Shown here piece by piece: positions 43,960 to 53,547 of a DNA stretch of 64,000 bases. Source of the stretch: Pseudomonas sp. LS.1a (GTDB lineage: Bacteria; Pseudomonadota; Gammaproteobacteria; Pseudomonadales; Pseudomonadaceae); assembly GCF_022533585.1 (NCBI RefSeq), contig NZ_CP092827.1, positions 5,240,001 to 5,304,000 of the forward strand, read 5' to 3'. The first letter of the stretch is position 1. Each line of letters begins with the position of its first letter. Both the position numbers and the translations under genes were made by a program. The notes beneath the pieces were generated by a model, which searched no databases, was not told the DNA's origin, and worked only from the letters and a program-made list of their open reading frames with translations.

Positions 43960-45642
43960 ATGAAAGACAAACCGGCCAAAGGAACGCCAACGCTTCCCGC
44001 CACCAGCATGAACGTGCAGAACGCCATCCTCGGCCTGCGCGGCCGGGACCTGATTTCCACGCTGCGCAATGTCAGCCGCCAGAGCTTGCGCCACCCGCTG
44101 CACACCGCGCATCACCTGTTGGCTCTGGGCGGCCAGCTGGGCCGGGTGATGCTGGGTGACACACCGTATCAGCCGAACCCGCGCGATCCACGCTTCAACG
44201 ACCCTACATGGAGCCAGAACCCATTCTACCGCCGTGGCCTGCAGGCCTACCTGGCCTGGCAGAAGCAGACCCGCCTGTGGATCGAGGAAAGCCACCTGGA
44301 CGACGATGACCGCGCCCGTGCGCACTTCCTGTTCAACCTGATCAACGATGCGTTGGCACCGAGCAACTCGCTCCTCAACCCGCTGGCGGTCAAGGAGATG
44401 TTCAACAGCGGAGGCCTGAGCCTGGTACGCGGCGTGGCCCACCTGCTCGATGATCTGCGCCACAATGACGGCCTGCCACGCCAGGTCGACGAACGCGCTT
44501 TCGAAGTAGGCGGCAACCTGGCCGCGACCGCCGGCGCCGTGGTGTTCCGCAACGAGCTGCTGGAACTGATCCAGTACAAGCCGATGAGCGAAAAGCAGCA
44601 CGCCAGGCCACTGCTGGTGGTGCCGCCGCAGATCAACAAGTTCTACATCTTCGACCTCAGCTCGACCAACAGCTTCGTCCAGTACATGCTCAAGAGCGGC
44701 CTGCAGGTATTCATGGTCAGCTGGCGCAACCCCGACCCGCGCCACCGCGAGTGGGGCCTGTCCAGCTATGTGCAGGCCCTGGAAGAAGCGCTCAACGCCT
44801 GCCGCAGCATCAGCGGCAACCGCGACCCCAACCTGATGGGCGCCTGCGCCGGCGGCCTGACCATGGCCGCGTTGCAGGGCCACCTGCAGGCCAAGCACCA
44901 ACTGCGCCGGGTGCGCAGCGCCACCTACCTGGTCAGCCTGCTGGACAGCAAGTTCGAAAGCCCAGCCAGCCTGTTCGCCGACGAGCAAACCATCGAGGCC
45001 GCCAAGCGCCGCTCCTACCAGCGCGGCGTGCTGGATGGCGCCGAGGTGGCGCGGATCTTTGCCTGGATGCGGCCCAACGACCTGATCTGGAACTACTGGG
45101 TCAACAACTACCTGCTCGGCAAGACACCACCGGCCTTCGACATCCTGTACTGGAACGCCGACAGCACGCGCCTGCCCGCCGCGCTGCATGGCGACCTGCT
45201 GGACTTCTTCAAGCACAACCCGCTGACCCACCCCGCCGGCCTGGAGGTATGCGGCACCCCCATCGACCTGCAGAAGGTCGAGCTGGACAGCTTCACCGTG
45301 GCCGGCAGCAACGATCACATCACCCCGTGGGACGCGGTGTACCGCTCGGCCTTGCTGCTGGGGGGCGACCGGCGCTTCGTGCTGGCCAATAGCGGGCACA
45401 TCCAGAGCATCATCAACCCGCCCGGCAACCCCAAGGCCTACTACCTGGCCAACCCCAAACTGTCCAGCGACCCGCGCGCCTGGTTCCACGACGCCAAGCG
45501 CAGCGAAGGCAGCTGGTGGCCGTTGTGGCTGGAGTGGATCACCGCGCGCTCCGGCCCGCTCAAGGCACCGCGCAGCGAGCTGGGCAATACCACCTACCCA
45601 CCGCTGGGCCCAGCGCCGGGCACTTACGTGCTGACCCGATGA
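43960..45642 (+). CDS. phaC2: Class II polyhydroxyalkanoate synthase PhaC2
   Basis: 560 residues, collinear with PhaC1 over its whole length, with the nucleophile C296 in GACAGG instead of GACSGG. Conserved segments are FNDPTWSQNPFYRRGLQAYL and VVPPQINKFYIFDLS. Class II loci carry two synthases with overlapping but different chain-length preference. PhaC2 is usually the minor enzyme in P. putida, but specificity cannot be read here. It is 13 bp before phaD. Confidence 0.98.
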   Translation: MKDKPAKGTPTLPATSMNVQNAILGLRGRDLISTLRNVSRQSLRHPLHTAHHLLALGGQLGRVMLGDTPYQPNPRDPRFNDPTWSQNPFYRRGLQAYLAWQKQTRLWIEESHLDDDDRARAHFLFNLINDALAPSNSLLNPLAVKEMFNSGGLSLVRGVAHLLDDLRHNDGLPRQVDERAFEVGGNLAATAGAVVFRNELLELIQYKPMSEKQHARPLLVVPPQINKFYIFDLSSTNSFVQYMLKSGLQVFMVSWRNPDPRHREWGLSSYVQALEEALNACRSISGNRDPNLMGACAGGLTMAALQGHLQAKHQLRRVRSATYLVSLLDSKFESPASLFADEQTIEAAKRRSYQRGVLDGAEVARIFAWMRPNDLIWNYWVNNYLLGKTPPAFDILYWNADSTRLPAALHGDLLDFFKHNPLTHPAGLEVCGTPIDLQKVELDSFTVAGSNDHITPWDAVYRSALLLGGDRRFVLANSGHIQSIINPPGNPKAYYLANPKLSSDPRAWFHDAKRSEGSWWPLWLEWITARSGPLKAPRSELGNTTYPPLGPAPGTYVLTR

Positions 45643-45655
45643 GCATGCCGACTGG

Positions 45656-46270
45656 ATGAAGACTCGCGACCGTATCCTCGAATGCGCCCTGCAACTGTTC
45701 AACCAGCAGGGCGAACCGAACGTATCCACCCTGGAGATTGCCAACGAACTGGGCATCAGCCCCGGCAACCTTTACTACCACTTCCACGGCAAGGAGCCGT
45801 TGGTGCTGGGGCTGTTCGAGCGCTTTGAAGAAGCGCTGATGCCCTTGCTCGACCCGCCGCTGGAGGTACGCCTGGACGCCGAGGACTACTGGCTGTTCCT
45901 GCACCTGATCGTCGAGCGCATGGCGCAGTACCGTTTCCTGTTCCAGGACCTGTCGAACCTGACCGGGCGCCTGCCCAAACTGGCCCGCGGCATGCGCAGC
46001 CTGATCAACGCGCTCAAGCGCACGCTGGCGGCATTGCTGGCCAGCCTCAAGGGCCAGGGGCTGGTTGAGAGCGATACCCAGGCGCTGGGGCAACTGGTGG
46101 AGCAGATCACCCTGACGCTGATGTTCTCACTGGATTACCAGCGGGTACTGGGGCGCGATGGGGATGTGGGGATTGTGGTGTACCAGGTGATGATGCTGGT
46201 GGCGCCGCATCTGCAGGCTCAGGCGCGGGGGGCGGCGGAGCAGTTGGCGGTGCGCTACCTGGAGGGTTAA
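45656..46270 (+). CDS. phaD: TetR-family regulator PhaD
   Basis: 204 residues with an N-terminal TetR helix-turn-helix (RILECALQLFNQQGEPNVST, then IANELGISPGNLYYHFHGKE, about residues 5-55) and a C-terminal ligand-binding helical domain. In P. putida PhaD is an unusual TetR member that activates pha transcription, probably on sensing a fatty-acid intermediate. It closes the phaC1ZC2D run. Confidence 0.95.
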   Translation: MKTRDRILECALQLFNQQGEPNVSTLEIANELGISPGNLYYHFHGKEPLVLGLFERFEEALMPLLDPPLEVRLDAEDYWLFLHLIVERMAQYRFLFQDLSNLTGRLPKLARGMRSLINALKRTLAALLASLKGQGLVESDTQALGQLVEQITLTLMFSLDYQRVLGRDGDVGIVVYQVMMLVAPHLQAQARGAAEQLAVRYLEG

Positions 46271-46299
46271 GCCTGACAGGAATGTATTGCAGCAGCCGA

Positions 46300-46390
46300 C
46301 GCATTCGCGGGTGAACCCGCTCCTACAGGTACGGTGCAGAGCTTACAAGCGGCGCACTACCTGTGGGAGCGGGTTTACCCGCGAAGAAGG
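46300..46390. repeat. REP element pair, inverted
   Basis: GCATTCGCGGGTGAACCCGC and its complement (to 46390) lie exactly between the convergent ends of phaD and phaF, where they can separate the two converging transcripts. Confidence 0.9.
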
Positions 46391-46400
46391 CGACGCGGTA

Positions 46401-47189
46401 TCAGATCAGGGTACCGGTGCCTGTCGGTGCCGACGGCGGGTTGCTGGCCGGAGCCGCGGTTGGTGCAGGAGCTGCGCTAGCGACCGGAGCGGCGCTGGCC
46501 GCTGGGGCTGCCGGCTTGGCGGCTGCCGGTTTCGCCGGTGCTTTCTTCACCGCAGGTTTCTTGGCTGCCGCAGGCTTGGCCGCTGCCGGTTTCGCCGCTG
46601 GTTTGGCTGCTACAGGTTTGGCAGCCGCCTTGGTGGCAGGTTTTGCCGCAGCAGTTTTGGCTGCCGGCTTGGCCGCCGCGGTTTTCGCCGCAGGCTTGGC
46701 CGCTGCCGTCTTGGCCAGTGGCTTGGCCGCCGCCTTGCTCGCAGCCGGTTTGGCCGCAGCAGTGCGCGACGAAATCGGCGTAACCGAAGCACCGGTCAAT
46801 TTCTCGATCTGCTTGGTCAGGCTGTCCACCTGCTGGTGCAGGGCCTTGATCTCGTTGCGGCTCGGCACGCCAAGGCGCGAGATGGCGCTGTTCAGGCGTT
46901 TGTCGAAGGCCTCTTCGAGTTCGCTCCACTTGCCCAGCGCACGGTCCTTCACGCCCGACACACGCGAAGTGGTCGACGACTTGGCGGTTTCCGCCACGTC
47001 TTCAGCGGTCTTCTTCGCCTGCTTCTCGGCCTTCTCGCCATCCTTCACCAGCGAGTCGAACAGCTTCGGGCCGTCCTGGTCGATCTTCGAATAGATACCC
47101 AGCCCTGCCAGCCAGATCTTGCGGGAGTACTTCTCGATCCCGCCGACCCAGGAGCTGCCTTCTTTCTCGGAATTCTTCTTGCCAGCCAT
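46401..47189 (-). CDS. phaF: PHA granule-associated phasin and nucleoid protein PhaF
   Basis: A 262-residue two-part protein. Residues about 1-135 form an amphipathic phasin helix (starting MAGKKNSEKEGSSWVGGIEK) with a leucine-zipper-like stretch at about 110-140. From about 145 the sequence is a histone-H1-like tail of AAKPA/AAKTAAAKPA-type repeats, which in P. putida binds DNA nonspecifically and tethers PHA granules to the nucleoid. The start is ATG 47189 after AGGAG. It is second in the phaI-phaF unit, 10 bp after phaI. Confidence 0.97.
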   Translation of the reverse strand: MAGKKNSEKEGSSWVGGIEKYSRKIWLAGLGIYSKIDQDGPKLFDSLVKDGEKAEKQAKKTAEDVAETAKSSTTSRVSGVKDRALGKWSELEEAFDKRLNSAISRLGVPSRNEIKALHQQVDSLTKQIEKLTGASVTPISSRTAAAKPAASKAAAKPLAKTAAAKPAAKTAAAKPAAKTAAAKPATKAAAKPVAAKPAAKPAAAKPAAAKKPAVKKAPAKPAAAKPAAPAASAAPVASAAPAPTAAPASNPPSAPTGTGTLI

Positions 47190-47199
47190 CCTGCTCTCC

Positions 47200-47619
47200 T
47201 TATGGTTTGTGCGCGACGCGCTCGAGCAGCTCGTGCAGCTGTTCAAGCTTGATGGACAACGCCTCAACGTCATGTTTAGACGGAATGCCCAGGCGATTCA
47301 AGGCGCGACCGACCCGCGCGTCGAAAGCTTTTTCGATCTTGTCCAGTTGAACTTCGACCTTGCCACGTACGCGGCTGACCTCCTGGGTCGCTTCGTCGAT
47401 CTGATTGTTGGCAGCATCGAGCTCTTTGTCGATGCGCTTCTTGCCACGCTTCTCGACGCCTTCGCCGGCCTTGACCAGCTCATTGAAGTAGTCGGAGCCT
47501 TCCTGGCCCACGCGCGCATAGGCGCCGATGCCCGCCAGCCAGATCTTGCGCGCGTAGCCGCGCACCTCGCCCAGCGTGCCCGGGGCGTCGTCCTTTTTCT
47601 TCACTGTCACTTTGGCCAT
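47200..47619 (-). CDS. phaI: PHA granule-associated phasin PhaI
   Basis: A 139-residue phasin (MAKVTVKKKDDAPGTLGEVR), rich in Lys and Glu, with a long amphipathic helix (about 25-125). It is homologous to the N-terminal half of PhaF (KIWLAGIGAYARVGQEGSD matches PhaF KIWLAGLGIYSKIDQDG) without the AKP tail. It coats PHA granules and stabilises them. It is the first gene of the phaI-phaF transcript; a palindrome at 47705-47720 lies about 85 bp upstream. Confidence 0.96.
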   Translation of the reverse strand: MAKVTVKKKDDAPGTLGEVRGYARKIWLAGIGAYARVGQEGSDYFNELVKAGEGVEKRGKKRIDKELDAANNQIDEATQEVSRVRGKVEVQLDKIEKAFDARVGRALNRLGIPSKHDVEALSIKLEQLHELLERVAHKP

Positions 47620-47704
47620 GCTCTGTACCTCATGCTCATGAGTGGAGGAGGAACCGCCCATGGAGGTTGGGCTTGAGCACAAGGTAGAGAGGGAAATTAG
47701 AATC

Positions 47705-47720
47705 TTCACCCTAAGGTGAA
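47705..47720 (-). promoter_or_regulatory. Palindrome upstream of phaI, candidate operator
   Basis: TTCACC-CTAA-GGTGAA is a perfect 6-bp inverted repeat, 86 bp upstream of the phaI start, where PhaD is known to act in P. putida. I do not have an exact PhaD site to match, and the half-site spacing I recall for PhaD is wider (about 8 bp), so this could instead serve another regulator. Confidence 0.4.
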
Positions 47721-47742
47721 CGAGCATGGCCCCGGGGAGGGA

Positions 47743-48018
47743 TCAGGCCAGGGCTTTGTCCAGCGCCCGCTCGATCTCGCCCTTGATGGTGCCGCTCATC
47801 ATCGACAGCATCATGCCCAGCTTCAATTCGACGCGGATGCGGTCATCGAAGATGTGCACGCTGCCGTTGGCACCGCTGCGCGCCACGTCGACCCGGTCAC
47901 CGTTCCAGGTGGCCTTGAGGTCGTATTCGCGAGTCAGTTTGTCGACCAGCGCTTCGGCCTTGGCACGGGCGGCATCACGGCCGAGGGAATGTTTGCGTTC
48001 GACGCTGATCTGGGTCAT
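47743..48018 (-). CDS. Polyhydroxyalkanoic-acid-system family protein (PHA_gran_rgn)
   Basis: A 91-residue protein (MTQISVERKHSLGRDAARAK, then KLTREYDLKATWNGDRVDV) of the small family named for its association with PHA loci. It has a StART-like/polyketide-cyclase-like strand pattern but no proven activity. The ATG at 48018 is in line with conserved starts. It is transcribed in the direction of phaI with 123 bp between, so it may share or lie just upstream of the phaI promoter. Function unknown. Confidence 0.85.
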   Translation of the reverse strand: MTQISVERKHSLGRDAARAKAEALVDKLTREYDLKATWNGDRVDVARSGANGSVHIFDDRIRVELKLGMMLSMMSGTIKGEIERALDKALA

Positions 48019-48142
48019 GCGGGTGTTCCTGAAGGTGAAGACATAATGGGCATTATGCCCGCCCCTGCCCACTGGCACACCCCGCCAAGACAAATCCGCC
48101 CGTTCGCCCTAGAATGGCGGTAATTTTTTCCGGTGAAGCGAT

Positions 48143-48913
48143 ATGAACGACCAGCGCAAAGGCGACCACGCCGAACCCACCACCCATTTCGGTTACCAGG
48201 ACGTCCCTGAAAGCCAGAAGGCGAAGAAAGTCGCCGAGGTGTTCCACTCGGTGGCGGCCAAGTACGACCTGATGAACGACGTGCTTTCCGGCGGCATGCA
48301 CCGCCTGTGGAAGCGCTTCACCATCGAGCTGTCGGGCGTACGCGCCGGCAACCGGGTACTGGACATTGCCGGCGGTACCGGCGACCTGGCCGCCAAGTTC
48401 TCGCGGCTGGTCGGCCCGACCGGTCAGGTCGTGCTGGCCGACATCAACGAGTCGATGCTCAAGGTCGGCCGTGACCGCCTGCTCGACCGTGGCGTGGCCG
48501 GCAACATCGAGTTCGTCCAGGCCGACGCCGAGAAGCTGCCATTCCCGGACAACCACTTCGACTGCGTGACCATTGCCTTCGGCCTGCGCAACGTCACCCA
48601 CAAGGACGAAGCCATCCGCTCGATGCTGCGCGTGCTCAAGCCGGGCGGTCGCCTGCTGGTGCTGGAGTTCTCCAAGCCGACCAACAAGCTGATGTCCAAG
48701 GCCTACGACGCCTACTCGTTCGCCTTCATGCCACTGGCCGGCAAGCTGATCACCAACGATTCGGAAAGCTACCGTTACCTCGCCGAATCGATCCGCATGC
48801 ACCCCGATCAGGAAACCCTGAAAGCCATGATGGTCGAGGCCGGTTTCGACCGTGTCACCTACCACAACATGACCAGCGGCATCGTCGCCGTGCACCGGGG
48901 GATCAAGCCCTGA
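48143..48913 (+). CDS. ubiE: Ubiquinone/menaquinone C-methyltransferase UbiE
   Basis: UbiE methylates the quinone ring in ubiquinone synthesis with SAM. 256 residues; motif [17 protein letters not shown] near residue 73, the family signature [18 protein letters not shown] near 42, and the second signature [18 protein letters not shown] near 155. It opens the ubiEJB operon; its stop overlaps the ubiJ start by one base (TGATG). Confidence 0.97.
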   Translation: MNDQRKGDHAEPTTHFGYQDVPESQKAKKVAEVFHSVAAKYDLMNDVLSGGMHRLWKRFTIELSGVRAGNRVLDIAGGTGDLAAKFSRLVGPTGQVVLADINESMLKVGRDRLLDRGVAGNIEFVQADAEKLPFPDNHFDCVTIAFGLRNVTHKDEAIRSMLRVLKPGGRLLVLEFSKPTNKLMSKAYDAYSFAFMPLAGKLITNDSESYRYLAESIRMHPDQETLKAMMVEAGFDRVTYHNMTSGIVAVHRGIKP

Positions 48914-49536
48914 TGCTGCTGGCCGGGCTGCTCGCCAGCGTCGAACATGGCCTGAACCGGGTCCTGCGCATGGACAGCACGGCCCTGCCGCGGCTGGCCG
49001 CGCTGGACGGCAAGGTCATCGAGATCGACTGCCGCCAGCCGGCCCTGCAGGTGTTCATCCTGCCCGATGAACAAGGCTTGATGCTCGCCGGCCATTGGCA
49101 AGGCGAGGTCGATTGCAGCCTGCGCGCCCCGGCCGGCAGCCTGGCGCAACTGGCCCTGGCCAAGGACAAGACCGCCGTGCTGCACAGCCCGCAGGTCGAG
49201 CTGCATGGCGACAGCGCCGTGCTGCTCGACCTGTTCGGTGTGCTGCAGGACCTGGAGCTTGACTGGGAACACGAGCTGCAACGCTGGCTCGGCCCGGTCG
49301 CCACGGCGCTGCTGGCCGGCCACATCCGCCTGCGCGCACGCTGGACCCGCCAGGGCCTGGCGCGCTTCAGCCAGAACCTTTCCGAGTACCTGGCCGAAGA
49401 GTCCCGTACCTTGGTTGGCAAGCGCGAAGCCGAAGCCGCCTTCAGCGAGCTCGATGCCCTGAAGCTCGATACAGAACGCCTCGAGGCGCGCCTCAAGCGC
49501 CTCTCCCGATCCCTTGATACCAGCGATAACGCATGA
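48913..49536 (+). CDS. ubiJ: Ubiquinone biosynthesis accessory factor UbiJ
   Basis: 207 residues with an N-terminal SCP2 lipid-binding fold (about 15-110) and a helical C terminus ([20 protein letters not shown], likely coiled coil). UbiJ, with UbiK, helps the ubiquinone biosynthetic complex bind hydrophobic intermediates. It overlaps both ubiE and ubiB (4 bp), the conserved order in gammaproteobacteria. Confidence 0.93.
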   Translation: MLLAGLLASVEHGLNRVLRMDSTALPRLAALDGKVIEIDCRQPALQVFILPDEQGLMLAGHWQGEVDCSLRAPAGSLAQLALAKDKTAVLHSPQVELHGDSAVLLDLFGVLQDLELDWEHELQRWLGPVATALLAGHIRLRARWTRQGLARFSQNLSEYLAEESRTLVGKREAEAAFSELDALKLDTERLEARLKRLSRSLDTSDNA

Positions 49537-51152
49537 AGCTGCTCGCCGTCCGCCGTCTTTTTCGCATCCAGCGTGTGGTGATCCGCTACCGTCTCGATGA
49601 CCTGCTGTTCGACCTGCCGCTGCCCTGGTGGCTGATGAGCCTGCGCCTGCTGATGCCATGGCGCTGGCTGCCGCGCAAGCCGAACGAGCTCAGCCGTGGC
49701 GCGCGCCTGCGCCTGGCCCTGCAGGACCTGGGGCCGATCTTCATCAAGTTCGGCCAGTTGTTGTCCACCCGCCGTGACCTGCTGCCCAACGACATTGCCG
49801 ATGAGCTGATGTTGCTGCAGGACCGCGTACCGCCGTTCGACCCCAAGCAGGCCGTGGCGCTGATCGAGGCACAGCTGGGCGCCCCGGTGACGCAACTGTT
49901 CAGCCGCTTCGACGTCGAGCCGCTGGCCTCGGCCTCGGTGGCCCAGGTGCACGCTGCGCGCCTGAAAAGTGGCGAGGAAGTGGTGGTCAAGGTGGTACGC
50001 CCGGGCCTGAAGCCGGTGATCGCCCAGGACCTGGCCTGGCTGTTCCTGATTGCCAAGGCCGCCGAACGCGCTTCGGCCGACGCCCGCCGCCTGCACCCGG
50101 TGGAAATCGTCGGCGACTACGAAAAAACCATCTACGACGAGCTCGACCTGCTGCGCGAAGCGGCCAACGCCAGCCAGCTGCGGCGCAACTTCGAAGGCTC
50201 CGAGCTGATGTATGTGCCCCAGGTGTACTGGGACCTGTGCCGCCCCAAGGTGCTGGTGATGGAGCGTATCTACGGCGTGCCGGTGACCGACATGGCCACC
50301 TTGGCCGACCAGCGCACCGACATGAAGCTGCTGGCCGAACGGGGCGTGGAGGTATTCTTCACCCAGGTGTTCCGCGACAGTTTCTTCCATGCCGACATGC
50401 ACCCCGGCAACATCTTCGTCAGCACGGTCAAACCGTGGAGCCCGCAGTACATCGCCATCGACTGCGGCATCGTCGGCAGCCTGACCGCCGAGGACCAGGA
50501 CTACCTGGCGCGCAACCTGATCGCTTTCTTCAAGCGTGACTACCGCCGCGTCGCCCAGTTGCACATCGACTCGGGCTGGGTGCCGGCACACACCAAGGTC
50601 AACGAGTTCGAAGCGGCGATCCGCACCGTGTGCGAGCCGATCTTCGAAAAACCGTTAAAGGATATTTCCTTCGGCCAGGTGCTGATGCGCCTGTTCCAGA
50701 CCGCCCGGCGCTTCAACATGGAAGTGCAGCCGCAACTGGTCCTGCTGCAGAAGACCCTGCTCAACATCGAAGGCCTGGGCCGCCAGCTGTACCCCGACCT
50801 GGACCTGTGGAGCACCGCCAAGCCATTCCTCGAGCGCTGGATGCGCGACCGCATGAGCCCCAAGGCCGTGCTCGGCAACATCCACAGCCAGGTCGAGCAA
50901 CTGCCGCACCTGGCCGACATGGCCCGCGACCTGCTCGAACGCCTGTCGCAACCGCACCTGCACGATCCGCAACTGCCGGAGCGGCGCCGCCAGGGCGACC
51001 GCTGGGCGCTGCGCCTGCTCGGCGCCGGCCTGCTCGGCGGAGGCGCGGTCCTGGCCGCTGGCGCCGCCGCAGCCGCCAGCCTGGCTGCCCCTGCCGCCTG
51101 GCCGGCCTGGCTGATGCTGGCTGCTGGCCTTTACCTGATCGTGCGCCAATAG
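49533..51152 (+). CDS. ubiB: Ubiquinone biosynthesis protein UbiB (atypical kinase/ATPase)
   Basis: 539 residues of the ADCK/UbiB family. The KxGQ motif [17 protein letters not shown] lies near residue 70, [15 protein letters not shown] (Ala-rich loop) near 130, HADMHPGN (catalytic loop) near 288 and DCGIVGSL (metal Asp) near 309. Two hydrophobic helices at the C terminus (about 493-538) anchor it in the membrane. UbiB uses ATPase activity to help move quinone intermediates. It ends the ubiEJB operon. Confidence 0.97.
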   Translation: MKLLAVRRLFRIQRVVIRYRLDDLLFDLPLPWWLMSLRLLMPWRWLPRKPNELSRGARLRLALQDLGPIFIKFGQLLSTRRDLLPNDIADELMLLQDRVPPFDPKQAVALIEAQLGAPVTQLFSRFDVEPLASASVAQVHAARLKSGEEVVVKVVRPGLKPVIAQDLAWLFLIAKAAERASADARRLHPVEIVGDYEKTIYDELDLLREAANASQLRRNFEGSELMYVPQVYWDLCRPKVLVMERIYGVPVTDMATLADQRTDMKLLAERGVEVFFTQVFRDSFFHADMHPGNIFVSTVKPWSPQYIAIDCGIVGSLTAEDQDYLARNLIAFFKRDYRRVAQLHIDSGWVPAHTKVNEFEAAIRTVCEPIFEKPLKDISFGQVLMRLFQTARRFNMEVQPQLVLLQKTLLNIEGLGRQLYPDLDLWSTAKPFLERWMRDRMSPKAVLGNIHSQVEQLPHLADMARDLLERLSQPHLHDPQLPERRRQGDRWALRLLGAGLLGGGAVLAAGAAAAASLAAPAAWPAWLMLAAGLYLIVRQ

Positions 51153-51224
51153 CCAGCCGCGCCCATGGCTGGCACACTAGCGCAAAGGGCCCGGCACAGG
51201 AGCGGGCCCGCTTTGGAGTCGACG

Positions 51225-51617
51225 ATGAAAGACTGGCTGGACGAGATCAAGTGGAACAGCGAAGGCCTGGTACCGGCGATCGCCCAGGACCACAAGACCG
51301 GACGCGTGCTGATGATGGCCTGGATGAACCGCGAATCGCTGGCCCTGACCGCCGCCGAGCAGCGCGCCATCTACTGGTCGCGTTCGCGTGGCAAGCTGTG
51401 GCGCAAGGGCGAGGAATCCGGGCATGTGCAGAAGCTGCATGAAATGCGCCTGGACTGCGATGCCGACGTGATCATCCTGATGGTCGAACAACTGGGCCAT
51501 ATCGCCTGCCATACCGGCCGTGAAAGCTGCTTCTACCGCGTCTTCGAGGACGGCCAGTGGAAAACCGTCGACCCGGTCCTGAAAGACCCGGATGCCATCT
51601 ACAGCGCAGGACACTGA
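51225..51617 (+). CDS. hisI: Phosphoribosyl-AMP cyclohydrolase
   Basis: HisI opens the purine ring of PR-AMP, step 3 of histidine synthesis, with zinc. 130 residues: [35 protein letters not shown] and [10 protein letters not shown] carry the conserved Cys and Asp metal ligands. ATG 51225 follows a GGAG. It is separate from hisE, unlike the fused hisIE of enterics, and ends 1 bp before the hisE start. Confidence 0.96.
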   Translation: MKDWLDEIKWNSEGLVPAIAQDHKTGRVLMMAWMNRESLALTAAEQRAIYWSRSRGKLWRKGEESGHVQKLHEMRLDCDADVIILMVEQLGHIACHTGRESCFYRVFEDGQWKTVDPVLKDPDAIYSAGH

Positions 51618-51618
51618 C

Positions 51619-51954
51619 ATGAGCGACACCCTCAACCGCCTGGCCGCAGTGCTTGAAGAACGCAAGCAAGCGGCGCCCGACAGCTCCTACGTGGCCAGCC
51701 TGTACCACAAGGGCCTGAACAAGATCCTCGAAAAGCTCGGCGAAGAGTCGGTCGAGACGATCATTGCCGCCAAGGATGCTGCAGTCAGCAAGGATTACAG
51801 CGATGTCATCTACGAAACCGCCGACCTGTGGTTTCATAGCCTGGTAATGCTCAGCGCGCTGGGCCAGCATCCGCAGGCCGTGCTTGACGAGCTGGAACGC
51901 CGTTTCGGGCTTTCCGGGCATGACGAGAAGGCCGCACGCCAGCCTTCGGCCTGA
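51619..51954 (+). CDS. hisE: Phosphoribosyl-ATP pyrophosphatase
   Basis: HisE removes pyrophosphate from PR-ATP, step 2 of histidine synthesis. The 111-residue MazG-like helical protein shows [20 protein letters not shown] and the metal-binding EExxE..DxxYE-like segment ([24 protein letters not shown]). It is tightly coupled to hisI and followed by a repeat pair, then tatA. Confidence 0.96.
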   Translation: MSDTLNRLAAVLEERKQAAPDSSYVASLYHKGLNKILEKLGEESVETIIAAKDAAVSKDYSDVIYETADLWFHSLVMLSALGQHPQAVLDELERRFGLSGHDEKAARQPSA

Positions 51955-51968
51955 CGTATTTTCGGGCG

Positions 51969-52057
51969 CCTGTGGGAGCGGGCGTGCCCGCGAAGAATGC
52001 GACGCGGTGCATGGCACCGGCTACGCCGGTGTTCGCGGGCATGCCCGCTCCCACAGG
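51969..52057. repeat. REP element pair, inverted
   Basis: CCTGTGGGAGCGGGCGTGCC (left) and GGCATGCCCGCTCCCACAGG (right) lie between hisE and tatA. The arms carry the GGGCGTGCCCGC variant shared with the pairs at 40403 and 61311. Confidence 0.9.
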
Positions 52058-52108
52058 GGCCGTGTTGCCGGATCGATTTGCTGTACACACATTTTTCAGG
52101 AGTACGAA

Positions 52109-52381
52109 ATGGGTATCTTTGACTGGAAACACTGGATCGTCCTGCTGGTAGTCGTGGTCCTGGTGTTCGGCACCAAGAAGCTGAAGAACTTCGGCAGCGA
52201 CCTGGGCGAGTCGATCAAGGGCTTTCGCAAGGCCATGAGCGATGAAGAGAACAAGCCGGCCGAGCAGACCCCGCCGCCAGCCCAACCCGTTCCACCGGTG
52301 CAGAACACTGCCCAGCAGAACCAGGGCCACACCATCGAAGGCCAGGCCCAGCCGGTCCAAGAGCCGCAGCGGAAAGACTGA
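52109..52381 (+). CDS. tatA: Twin-arginine translocase subunit TatA
   Basis: TatA oligomerises into the variable pore of the Tat export system. 90 residues: one N-terminal membrane helix ([14 protein letters not shown], about 8-21), the amphipathic helix starting at [19 protein letters not shown], and a Pro/Gln-rich acidic tail. ATG 52109 follows AGGAG with 6-bp spacing. It is 3 bp before tatB. Confidence 0.97.
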   Translation: MGIFDWKHWIVLLVVVVLVFGTKKLKNFGSDLGESIKGFRKAMSDEENKPAEQTPPPAQPVPPVQNTAQQNQGHTIEGQAQPVQEPQRKD

Positions 52382-52384
52382 CCC

Positions 52385-52762
52385 ATGTTCGGCATCAGTT
52401 TCAGCGAGCTGCTGCTCGTCGGCCTGGTCGCCCTGCTGGTGCTCGGCCCCGAGCGCCTGCCCGGTGCCGCGCGCACGGCAGGCCTGTGGATCGGCCGGCT
52501 CAAGCGCAGCTTCAACAGCATCAAGATGGAAGTGGAGCGCGAAATCGGCGCCGACGAAATCCGCCGCCAGCTGCACAACGAGCACATCCTGCAGATGGAA
52601 GAGGAAGCCAAGCGCATCCTCAACCCGATGACGCCACCGGCGCAGCCGCCCGTCACCACCGCCACCGTGCAGCCCCCCGCCGGGCTCGAAGCCAGGCCAG
52701 CCGAAACAGCTGCCACCCCGGCCACGCCTTCTGAACCGCCTCAACCGCCGCGAGCCCCATGA
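52385..52762 (+). CDS. tatB: Twin-arginine translocase subunit TatB
   Basis: 125 residues: N-terminal helix ([20 protein letters not shown]), then [20 protein letters not shown], the TatB-specific glutamate at position 8 and an amphipathic region with [17 protein letters not shown]. It forms the substrate receptor with TatC. Its end overlaps tatC by 4 bp. The C-terminal tail is Pro/Ala/Thr-rich. Confidence 0.96.
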   Translation: MFGISFSELLLVGLVALLVLGPERLPGAARTAGLWIGRLKRSFNSIKMEVEREIGADEIRRQLHNEHILQMEEEAKRILNPMTPPAQPPVTTATVQPPAGLEARPAETAATPATPSEPPQPPRAP

Positions 52763-53547
52763 GCGAGAATCCGGAACACGACCAGCCAATGCCGCTGGTT
52801 TCGCACCTCACCGAACTGCGCACTCGCCTGTTGCGCTGCGTTGCCGTCATTTTCCTGATCTTTGCCGGGCTGTTCTCCTTTGCCCAGCAGATCTACACCC
52901 TGGTCTCCGCGCCGCTGCGCGAGCACCTGCCGGCCAATGCGACGATGATCGCCACCGACGTGGCCTCGCCGTTCCTCACGCCGTTCAAGCTGACCATGAT
53001 CGTCTCGCTGTTCCTGGCGATTCCGTTCATCCTCCAGCAGATCTGGGGCTTCATCGCGCCCGGGCTGTACCGCCATGAAAAGCGCATCGCCATTCCACTG
53101 CTGGTGTCGAGCATATTCCTGTTCTACGCCGGCATGGCCTTCGCCTATTTCCTGGTGTTCCCGCTGATCTTCGGCTTCTTCGCCAGCGCCACGCCGGAAG
53201 GCGTGTCGATGATGACCGACATCGCCAGCTACCTCGACTTCGTGATGACGCTGTTCTTCGCCTTTGGCGTGGCCTTCGAAATCCCGGTGGCGGTGGTGCT
53301 GCTGGTATGGATCGGCGTGGTCGACGTGAAGTACCTGAAGAAGATTCGCCCCTACGTGATCATCGGCTGCTTCGTGGTCGGCATGGTCCTTACCCCACCG
53401 GACATCTTCTCCCAGACCCTGCTGGCCGTACCCATGTGGCTGCTGTTCGAGATCGGTGTGCTGTGCGGCAGCCTGATTCGCAAGCGCAGCGCCCACGATG
53501 AAACCGCCAACGACCACAACGACCAGCCACCAGCGACCCAACCGTGA
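52759..53547 (+). CDS. tatC: Twin-arginine translocase subunit TatC
   Basis: A 262-residue six-helix membrane protein that recognises the twin-arginine signal. It starts with the cytoplasmic [19 protein letters not shown], where the conserved HLxELRxR binds signal peptides. Further family blocks are [19 protein letters not shown] and [10 protein letters not shown]. It closes the tat operon, with a 4-bp overlap to the next gene. Confidence 0.97.
   Translation: MSENPEHDQPMPLVSHLTELRTRLLRCVAVIFLIFAGLFSFAQQIYTLVSAPLREHLPANATMIATDVASPFLTPFKLTMIVSLFLAIPFILQQIWGFIAPGLYRHEKRIAIPLLVSSIFLFYAGMAFAYFLVFPLIFGFFASATPEGVSMMTDIASYLDFVMTLFFAFGVAFEIPVAVVLLVWIGVVDVKYLKKIRPYVIIGCFVVGMVLTPPDIFSQTLLAVPMWLLFEIGVLCGSLIRKRSAHDETANDHNDQPPATQP

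Noticed and set aside
41199-45642. phaC1 and phaC2 as a recent gene duplication or mobile element
   Set aside because: Two diverged synthases flanking phaZ is the normal class II PHA locus. There are no flanking repeats other than REP elements.
51153-51224. Terminator after ubiB
   Set aside because: CCAGCC/GGCTGG pairs weakly and is not followed by Ts; it may be chance in GC-rich DNA.
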